Assembly (NCBI GenBank): GCA_904501985.1
Contig: CAJGCT010000009.1
Span: 1 to 42,819, forward strand
Reading direction: 5' to 3'
DNA from: an uncultured Clostridia bacterium
Lineage (GTDB): Bacteria; Bacillota; Clostridia; Oscillospirales; CAG-272
Length of the DNA stretch: 42,819 nucleotides
A program made the position numbers and the translations under genes. The notes under the pieces are model-generated. The model was not told where the DNA came from. It saw only the letters and a program-made list of their open reading frames with translations, and did no database searches. This document shows, piece by piece, positions 13,839 to 20,956 of the stretch (position 1 is its first letter; every line of letters begins with the position of its first letter).

Positions 13839-16800
13839 TTATTTAACCTTTACGAAATCAAGAGCGCCGATGGTGTAAGTCTTACCGCCATCCTCGACAG
13901 TGATCTCAAAGTTATTGTAGTTAAGGATAAATGCTTTGCCGCCCTCGTAGGTGACCTTTACGATACGTCCGTCATCAGATGTATACTTGGTATATACATA
14001 AGCATTGGGATCAACTTCGTCTTCCTTATTGGAAGCATCCGAAGCGCCGCCTACTACGGTAGGACCTGCAGAAACAGCTTCACCTGTCTCTGCTGCCTTG
14101 AGAGCTGCAAGACGGTCAGCAAGCTTCTGTGCTTTTTCAGCCTTATCTGCCGCAAGCTTTTCTTCTTCCTCTGCACGAAGTGCTGCCTCCTCGGCTGCAA
14201 TTCTGTCTGCTTCAGCTTCTTCTTCGGAAGGAACACGCTCGCCTATAAGGAACTCGTGGTCAACGATCTGCTTATCCTGAAGATCAGCAAGAGCAGCGTT
14301 AAGAGTCTCATAGACATTTACAACCTCGTCCTTCCAAATGTCAAATGCAACAGAATAATACTTGTTGAACTCAACATCTTCCTTCAGAAGCGAAGTATTC
14401 TGCATTGAAAGGGTAAAGTACAGTGATGCGCCGTTCTCAATTGCCTTGAGAAGCTCATACTGCATATCACCTGCCATGTTGATGGCATTTCCGGCAAATT
14501 CCACGCATCCGTGGAGCACAAGTCCTGTGAAAGGAACAGCCTCACTTGCATTGGAATAACGGCTGGAGTCAAGAGATACGCCAATAATATGATCTGCATA
14601 CTTGATAGCGTACATATTGCCGCCGTCTACCATAACATCACCGTAAGCCTCTTCGATATCAGCAAGGAGGTCTTTGGTAAATGCCTTGGTATCCTCGCGG
14701 TTGTATGGCTCCTCATCGTCGAAGTCGGAGTTAAGGTCAGTACCAAGTGTAGCAACCGAAATTCCGCTCGGAACAAGCTTAGCGAATTCCTTGTTGAAAT
14801 TCTCAAAAAGGTAATCGTAAACTGCCGGAGACAACGCCAAGGAATATCCGCGCTGGAATGACTGAAGAGTTGAATCGTAGAAACGCTTGGTAGTATAACG
14901 GCCATCCATGGTCTTTACAAGATGCTTTCCATTGGAAATACCGTCAAATGAACCAAACTTGGTTACATTAGCAAAGTCGAAGTCCGGATATACGCCAATA
15001 TCATTCTCATTTGCATACGCAACAAAATCCGTGAATCCGTCATTACCGCCTACTACCTTTTCAAACTTAACATGGTAAGGCGCAGTGTCATTCATACCGC
15101 CGTTAGCATAACCTGTCAACTTGTAATTGATGTTGGTAATGCCTGCCTCAGAGAGTGCGGTATACATTGTCTTAAGGTCCTCGAATGTGGTGAGAGGCTT
15201 AAGCACTGTAACAGGAATGGAAAGCACCTTTTCGATAGTCTCTATAGCACCGAAGGACTCAATGTAGAGCGGAATGCTGTCCTTGGGATCTTCGATCTCG
15301 GTAAGAACGCCTTCAGCTATGAGATAATCTCTGTACGCCTTTGCCATACCTACATAGCTGTCCTCGTAGTAATCCTTAAGACCAACAGCCTCAGCAGTCT
15401 CATCGCTTGTAAGCATGATATACTTTATACGGTAGCTTCCGGTATACTTACGCTCGGAAACAACGGTATAAGTAGCATTCGCACCTACCGAAATAGCATC
15501 TGCCAGGTTGTATGTATCCTTAGGTCTCGGGTAGAATGTAGTGTAAACTGTATTGTACTTGTGAAGGTTTCCGCCGTGCTCGGTACTGATCTCAGCGAGG
15601 GAGTCACCTTCCTCGATGATTGCAATAAAACCGTTGCTCTGCTTGCCCTCGGGAGCCTTATACTCGAATCCGATTTCAATCTGCTCTGCGGTAAGTGCCG
15701 GAGGATTATATTCCGCGCTCTCCACTATACCGTATACAGGGAGACGCATAACCTCCTTGTTTTGTCCGCCTACTTCCTGATAAGCATAGTCCTGACCGTA
15801 GATCTTACCGGTAAGGGTAAGAGGCTTGTTTTTAACATCCTCGAAGCGAACTAACGCACCGGAACCGTCAGGAATAAAGGTGTAACCCTTCCAATCCGAA
15901 GAACCTGCTCCGAACCAAGGAAGCATACTGATATAGGTGAGCTGATATGCGCTTTCGTCGAAACGGATACCGTTTGCGGGAAGACGCACATCAAGAGTTC
16001 CGTCATCATCAAGCTTATACTCAAGAGAAAGTCTGAACAGAACCGGTGCCTTATCTGTACCTACATAGCCGGTAATCATGTGGTCCTCTTCAAGTTCGGT
16101 CCATGAGTATTCGGGGCAGTAGGTTTTGATCCAGCCTTCTACGCGGTTAATCTCAAGCTCTGTTGCACCCGCGTCGAACACATAGATAGCCATCTGATTG
16201 CATATAGGAAACGCTGCAAGAAGCTCACGCTTCTGACGCTCTGTAAGGTTCTCATCATACGGATCCTGAAGAGTGTAGTAAGCAAGGAGACGCTGCTTTG
16301 TACCGCCTTCGGGAAGCTGTCCAAGGATAAGCTCCTCGAAACGCTCCTTCTTGATGTGCTTAGGTACGAGCTTACGGGTCTCCTCACGACCCATTGTGTA
16401 CTCAACGCGAACACCGTTTTTGATCTTCTTTACATTGATCTGACCGCGCTGGCAAGCTTCAACAAAGCTGAACATTTCGATCTCTGAGGAATTATCGGTG
16501 TATTTAATCGCGATCTGAGAAAGAAGCTCCTGCTTTGTAGCCTTCGCAGCACTGGTCTGTGAAACATCATAAGGGTTTGAGAAGAGTATCTGACCGGTCT
16601 TGTTGTTTACATATGCAACCTCACCGGAAACAGGCTCAACATACAGTGCCATATCGCCTTTTTCAAGGTATTTTGTCATTGTAGCAAGCTTTTCTTCGGG
16701 AGTTTCATAGATTTGAGTCAGATAATCAATTGTAGGTTCGCCGGTCTCATCATCTATACCGGGAACCAGTGCCTCGGTATTGGAAGCAGCCGCCGTCACC

Positions 16801-16874
16801 GGCATTGCGGCTGTAAGGATTCCCATCGCCATAACAACAGACAGGAACGCCGATAATAATCTGAATTTTTTCAT
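13839..16874 (-). CDS. Large secreted DUF5696-type protein, possible glycosidase-like fold
   Basis: The 1011-residue protein starts with a signal peptide (residues 1-30, ending in TAAAS). A beta-rich N-terminal half covers roughly 45-510. A segment from about 515 to 880 reads like a TIM barrel, with strands such as IPLYIESFGAIETI, NINYKLTGYANGGM, IGVYPDFDFANV and GISVATLGTDLNSDFDDEEPYNRED. An Ala/Glu/Lys-rich coiled coil (about 885-935) and a short C-terminal beta domain follow. I recognise it as the DUF5696 type found beside sugar ABC transporters in Clostridia and Paenibacillaceae; activity is not established. Asp/Glu residues in the barrel could be catalytic. It sits between the NHL-YIP1 gene and the second permease pair, with gaps of 22 and 19 bases. 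Confidence 0.75.
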   Translation of the reverse strand: MKKFRLLSAFLSVVMAMGILTAAMPVTAAASNTEALVPGIDDETGEPTIDYLTQIYETPEEKLATMTKYLEKGDMALYVEPVSGEVAYVNNKTGQILFSNPYDVSQTSAAKATKQELLSQIAIKYTDNSSEIEMFSFVEACQRGQINVKKIKNGVRVEYTMGREETRKLVPKHIKKERFEELILGQLPEGGTKQRLLAYYTLQDPYDENLTERQKRELLAAFPICNQMAIYVFDAGATELEINRVEGWIKTYCPEYSWTELEEDHMITGYVGTDKAPVLFRLSLEYKLDDDGTLDVRLPANGIRFDESAYQLTYISMLPWFGAGSSDWKGYTFIPDGSGALVRFEDVKNKPLTLTGKIYGQDYAYQEVGGQNKEVMRLPVYGIVESAEYNPPALTAEQIEIGFEYKAPEGKQSNGFIAIIEEGDSLAEISTEHGGNLHKYNTVYTTFYPRPKDTYNLADAISVGANATYTVVSERKYTGSYRIKYIMLTSDETAEAVGLKDYYEDSYVGMAKAYRDYLIAEGVLTEIEDPKDSIPLYIESFGAIETIEKVLSIPVTVLKPLTTFEDLKTMYTALSEAGITNINYKLTGYANGGMNDTAPYHVKFEKVVGGNDGFTDFVAYANENDIGVYPDFDFANVTKFGSFDGISNGKHLVKTMDGRYTTKRFYDSTLQSFQRGYSLALSPAVYDYLFENFNKEFAKLVPSGISVATLGTDLNSDFDDEEPYNREDTKAFTKDLLADIEEAYGDVMVDGGNMYAIKYADHIIGVSLDSSRYSNASEAVPFTGLVLHGCVEFAGNAINMAGDMQYELLKAIENGASLYFTLSMQNTSLLKEDVEFNKYYSVAFDIWKDEVVNVYETLNAALADLQDKQIVDHEFLIGERVPSEEEAEADRIAAEEAALRAEEEEKLAADKAEKAQKLADRLAALKAAETGEAVSAGPTVVGGASDASNKEDEVDPNAYVYTKYTSDDGRIVKVTYEGGKAFILNYNNFEITVEDGGKTYTIGALDFVKVK

Positions 16875-16896
16875 TACTATAACTCCTATCCTGTTA

Positions 16897-19023
16897 TTAC
16901 ATACGGAACGCGATCTCGGTAATGATGCTGGAAATGAAGCTTACGATCTTCGCAAGCAGTGTGGAGAACAGAATACCGATAAACATGATGATCGCCATAC
17001 CGATTATAGTACCGATCGATGTAAGCACGTTCTTTGAGAATGTGTAGTCATGAGTTACCATCATACCGAAGAAGAGGAGCAGTCCGCACCATACGAATGC
17101 AAAACTTACAAGGAGATTGATGATGGTTGCCTCAGATGAAAGTGCGATGTTGGAAATGAGAACTGAAGGAATGATAAGTATAGGCAACGGAACAAGTGCA
17201 TAGCAGGTTGCTATGAAAATATCCTTAAGACTTCCTTCACCGTCAAACAAGGTGGTAAGACACCAGTTAGCAACAGTCCAAAGGATTACAGGCACCACAA
17301 CTGCGGTTATCTGCACCAAAATGGTCGTTGAAGCCTGACGGGGATTGAAAATATAACCGGTTCCAACACCCTGATAGAAGAATGTAAGGATAGCCAGCAC
17401 CAGCCATACAAACGCTGCTCTCATAGAACCGCGCTGTTCATGCTTCAGATCCCAGAATCCGTCAAACGGATGCAGGATGAGGTGGAAAGCGTAGATAAGC
17501 TCTTCCCAGAAGGTCTTTCTTCCCTTCTTGAGCTGAGTCTTCTTGTTGAGATTTGCCGCATACTTGTTGAAAAGCACAAAAAGTACAACAAATACGATTG
17601 CAAAGAGCGGAATAAGAAGAATATAGTTGGAAATCCACTCTTTTCTGATTTCCTTAAAGGATTCAGAATAGTTTTCAGTGTCGTAAGCGGACTTATAGTA
17701 TCCGAGAGACTCTTCATACTCGGCGCTTCTGTAAAGACTCTTACCGATGCCGATATATGCAGTATCGAAGTTGTTGTTTCTCTTAAGAATCTCTGTCCAA
17801 TAGTTAATAGTTGTGTCGTAGTTGCGCTCATTGGTATTTCTGATAGCATCGAGGAGCAAATCGCCGTATTCGGTGCGTCTGAATACCGTAATATTGTCTG
17901 CAGTCTTGTCAAGAATCAGAATATCACTGTCAAGATATGCAATAGCCTCAACAGACTGAATATTACCGAGCTGCTGACCCTTATCACCAAAGATAAAGAG
18001 GAGATTTCCGTCTTCATCGTATGTGTAGATCTTGGAACGCTTTTCGTCGATTATTGACCATGTGTTTTCCGGTCCTACAGCCGCATCGATGATCTTGGAA
18101 GGACCTGTGATCTCTGCTGTAGAGAGGTTAGTTACGTTAACCTCACCGCCCGGACCGAAGAAGCCGTTACGCTTCATAATATCCGAACCTGCGGTGTTGA
18201 GCTTCTTAACAGGAGCGTATGTACCGCTCTTATCCTGAAGCGCCGCCTGCTGTGAATCCTCTTTTACAGAGGAGGTAGTAACGTAAATAAATCCGTTTTC
18301 ATCAATAGTAATATTGTTGAACTCGGTGGATATGTACTGCTGAGACAGTGCTCTCTGCTCTGCGGTCTGGAATCTTCTCCAGATAATCTGAAGGGGATCC
18401 ACTGTAACCTTCTGAGCACCGATAAAGCCCTGGAACACGCCATCCTCATTGATAGCAATAACGCCCATGTATGTAGTGGAAGATACGACGTAAATACGGC
18501 CGTATTCATCAACTGCAATTGCTACCGGCTTATAGATTGAACCTGCGGGGAACACATCCGCATCAGGCTCTCTGATAACCTTGTAGAAGGTACCGTCAAG
18601 CTCAAACATTACGATACGGTTGTTATCCGTATCCGCAACGTATATCTTCTCATCGGTTACATATACGCCCGAGGGAGACTTAAGAGCATCCGGAACACCG
18701 TTCTGGTTAATAAACTCATCAATGGTAAACTTAACCTTAAAATATCTGTCAAGCACCACTATACGATGGTTTGCGGCATCAGCAATATAGATATTCTTTC
18801 TGCCGTCCACAACCAAGTCTCTGGGGTCGTCAATGGGAGTTTCAAGACCCATATAAGCGGAGTCAACCTGTCTGTCCGGAACATAAGCATCCGGAGACAT
18901 AAGTGCAAATCCGTCTATAGAATAGGTGTAGGTGGAATAAGGTGTGATAGCACCGAGCGGCATACATCCGAGAACGAGGATGACACACGCTGCGAGGGCA
19001 AAAATCTTTGTAAGTTTCTTCAT
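16897..19023 (-). CDS. NHL-repeat protein with C-terminal YIP1-type membrane domain
   Basis: The 708-residue protein has an N-terminal signal or anchor segment with a Cys (VILVLGC, residues 15-21; a weak lipobox). Next come NHL beta-propeller repeats (about 50-380), with repeated DPRDLVVDGRKNIYIADAANHRIVVLD and SPSGVYVTDEKIYVADTDNNRIVMFE patterns. A TPR-like stretch (about 400-460, with NNFDTAYIGIGKSLYRSAEYEESLGYY) precedes a membrane helix (about 470-490), and a YIP1-like domain of five or six helices fills about 515-708. NHL propellers bind ligands or scaffold complexes, and YIP1 domains are membrane proteins of unclear bacterial role. The propeller is probably outside the cell. The setting suggests a membrane-anchored accessory of the transporter. 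Confidence 0.85.
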   Translation of the reverse strand: MKKLTKIFALAACVILVLGCMPLGAITPYSTYTYSIDGFALMSPDAYVPDRQVDSAYMGLETPIDDPRDLVVDGRKNIYIADAANHRIVVLDRYFKVKFTIDEFINQNGVPDALKSPSGVYVTDEKIYVADTDNNRIVMFELDGTFYKVIREPDADVFPAGSIYKPVAIAVDEYGRIYVVSSTTYMGVIAINEDGVFQGFIGAQKVTVDPLQIIWRRFQTAEQRALSQQYISTEFNNITIDENGFIYVTTSSVKEDSQQAALQDKSGTYAPVKKLNTAGSDIMKRNGFFGPGGEVNVTNLSTAEITGPSKIIDAAVGPENTWSIIDEKRSKIYTYDEDGNLLFIFGDKGQQLGNIQSVEAIAYLDSDILILDKTADNITVFRRTEYGDLLLDAIRNTNERNYDTTINYWTEILKRNNNFDTAYIGIGKSLYRSAEYEESLGYYKSAYDTENYSESFKEIRKEWISNYILLIPLFAIVFVVLFVLFNKYAANLNKKTQLKKGRKTFWEELIYAFHLILHPFDGFWDLKHEQRGSMRAAFVWLVLAILTFFYQGVGTGYIFNPRQASTTILVQITAVVVPVILWTVANWCLTTLFDGEGSLKDIFIATCYALVPLPILIIPSVLISNIALSSEATIINLLVSFAFVWCGLLLFFGMMVTHDYTFSKNVLTSIGTIIGMAIIMFIGILFSTLLAKIVSFISSIITEIAFRM

Positions 19024-19034
19024 TATTACCCTCC

Positions 19035-19907
19035 TTAGTCCTTCATACCGGACGAACCCATCGTCTCGATGACGTTACTCTGAGAGATAACGAATACGGA
19101 GATCGGCACAGCCATCATAATTACCTGAGAAGCTGCCGCCGCACCCGCACGAGCGATACCGCCGGCTACGATCTGGTTGATTGCGTAGTTAAAGGTCTTA
19201 AGCTGCTCGGAGTAGATATAGATGGAGTTACCGGAGTTCCAAAGTCCCTGGAAGGAGTAGATGATAAGGGTAAGCCAAGCAGGCTTAACCATAGGCATCG
19301 CAATCTTAAAGAATGTATAGAACTCAGAAGCACCGTCAAGACGAGCAGATTCAAGCACCGCATCGGAAACCGAAGATTCCATAAACTGCTTCATGAGGTA
19401 CAAACCAAGCGACGTACACCAAGCCGGAACGATTATTGCAAGGTAAGTATCTACCCAATGGAGCATACTCATGGTGAGGTAGTTAGCAATTGCGGTAACT
19501 GTAGTGTGGAACATAAGGGAGAGGACAACAACCTCAAATATCCACTTACGTCCGGGGAATTTGATCTTTGCAAGCGCATAAGCCGCAAGCGAAGAGAACA
19601 TAAGGTTACCTGCTGTACCTGCAACTGAAATAAACACCGTGTTAAATATGTATCTTGAGAAAGGTACCCAAGAGGTGCTCATGAGCTTAAACAGGTCGGT
19701 AAAGTTCTTAAGCGTGGGGCTCTTTACATAGAAGCGCGGGGGGAACATCCAAAGTTCATCAAGGGGCTTCAGCGACTGCATGATAACATAAACCATGGGC
19801 AGGAACATGAAAGCGCCAAGAAGAATAAGCATTACATTGATTCCGATGTCGCCTCCAACCGAACGGTTGAGGACAACTTTATGTTTTCTGGTTCTTAATC
19901 TTGCCAT
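19035..19907 (-). CDS. Carbohydrate ABC transporter permease, MalG type (first pair)
   Basis: This 290-residue CUT1 permease has six membrane segments and the EAA loop DAVLESARLDGASEFYTFFKIAMPMVKP. Length and layout are typical of the MalG branch. It starts one base after the stop of its MalF-type partner and ends 11 bases before the NHL-YIP1 gene. It should form the channel with the partner and work with the large solute-binding protein upstream. Confidence 0.94.
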   Translation of the reverse strand: MARLRTRKHKVVLNRSVGGDIGINVMLILLGAFMFLPMVYVIMQSLKPLDELWMFPPRFYVKSPTLKNFTDLFKLMSTSWVPFSRYIFNTVFISVAGTAGNLMFSSLAAYALAKIKFPGRKWIFEVVVLSLMFHTTVTAIANYLTMSMLHWVDTYLAIIVPAWCTSLGLYLMKQFMESSVSDAVLESARLDGASEFYTFFKIAMPMVKPAWLTLIIYSFQGLWNSGNSIYIYSEQLKTFNYAINQIVAGGIARAGAAAASQVIMMAVPISVFVISQSNVIETMGSSGMKD

Positions 19908-19908
19908 T

Positions 19909-20865
19909 TTATTGTCCCACCTTCGATAAGAGTTTCTTGATTACCAAGTTGCATCCCACCATGATAACGAAGAGGATAACCGCAATTGTGGAGGAATAAC
20001 CTACCTCAAAGCGCTGTCCGCCGTAGTCATCAAGATGATGCATGATAGTATGTGCTGCATAGTCAACTGACGGGAAGCCCGCAAGTGCTGTAACGACTGC
20101 ACCGAAGCTGAATGAATTGGTAATACTCATAACCGCACCGAACATAAGCTGAGGCTTCATGGTCGGAAGGGTGATATACCAAAGCTCCTGCCATCTGTTC
20201 TTTATGCCATCAACGGCGCCCGCCTCATAAAGGGATTTATCAATAGTCTGAAGACCTGCGATAAATGAGAGGAAGGAAGTACCGAGCGATGTCCAAAGAG
20301 CAACCACAATACAAAGAGGCATAACGTAGTTTGCATCACTGAACCAAAGTATCGGGTTAGTGATAAGTCCGAACTCCATGAGCCATGCGTTTACGTAACC
20401 GTAAGAGTCACCCGAGAAAAGGGTTGCCCAAATGAGATATACAGAACCCGCAATGGACGGAGCATAGAAGATAAGTGTTACAACTGCACGGATCTTGGGA
20501 GCAAGCTCGTTAATGAACCATGCTACAAGCAGTGAAATAAGATAAGACGCAGGACCGGTGATCGAAGCAAATACAAGAGTATTCTGGCACGCGGTCAGAA
20601 ATATATCATCGTCAAGGAACAGTCTTATATAATTGTCCATGAAAATGAATTTGGGGAATTCAAGCAGGTTAAACTCTGTGAAGCTGAGAATCATCGAAAG
20701 AACAACCGGAAACACAGTAAAGATAAGGAAGAGAATCATAAAAGGTGCGATCATAAAATACGCAGTCTTATTACGGGCAATCTCTTTGATAGTCCACTGA
20801 AATTTGGTCATGTCTTTACGAGATGTCGGCTTCGGCGTTTTAACAGCCGCTGCATTCTGTGACAT
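19909..20865 (-). CDS. Carbohydrate ABC transporter permease, MalF type (first pair)
   Basis: This 318-residue CUT1 permease has a cytoplasmic N-terminus of about 30 residues, six membrane segments and the EAA loop KSLYEAGAVDGIKNRWQELWYITLPTMKPQ. It follows the solute-binding protein after a 90-base gap that holds a strong hairpin, and is nearly joined to the MalG-type gene, as is usual for SBP-MalF-MalG units. Confidence 0.94.
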   Translation of the reverse strand: MSQNAAAVKTPKPTSRKDMTKFQWTIKEIARNKTAYFMIAPFMILFLIFTVFPVVLSMILSFTEFNLLEFPKFIFMDNYIRLFLDDDIFLTACQNTLVFASITGPASYLISLLVAWFINELAPKIRAVVTLIFYAPSIAGSVYLIWATLFSGDSYGYVNAWLMEFGLITNPILWFSDANYVMPLCIVVALWTSLGTSFLSFIAGLQTIDKSLYEAGAVDGIKNRWQELWYITLPTMKPQLMFGAVMSITNSFSFGAVVTALAGFPSVDYAAHTIMHHLDDYGGQRFEVGYSSTIAVILFVIMVGCNLVIKKLLSKVGQ

Positions 20866-20914
20866 GTGTGTTGTCTCCTTTACAGATTTTGATTATCCCG
20901 TTACATCCGCTCCA

Positions 20915-20935
20915 CCGCCCTGTAATGCAGGGCGG
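20915..20935 (-). other. Strong intercistronic hairpin after the solute-binding-protein gene
   Basis: A perfect 8-bp GC-rich stem (20915-20922 with 20928-20935) is wrapped by an outer ATCCGC/GCGGAT pairing at about 20905-20944. No T tract follows on the minus strand, so it is not a standard terminator. Such hairpins can protect the upstream message and raise binding-protein output over permeases. Confidence 0.6.
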
Positions 20936-20956
20936 CATGCGGATTTTGCAGGAAGA

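Noticed and set aside
15072..15854. 260-residue plus-strand frame within the DUF5696-type gene
   Set aside because: Antisense shadow without a ribosome binding site or recognisable domain; the minus-strand gene has a signal peptide and operon spacing.
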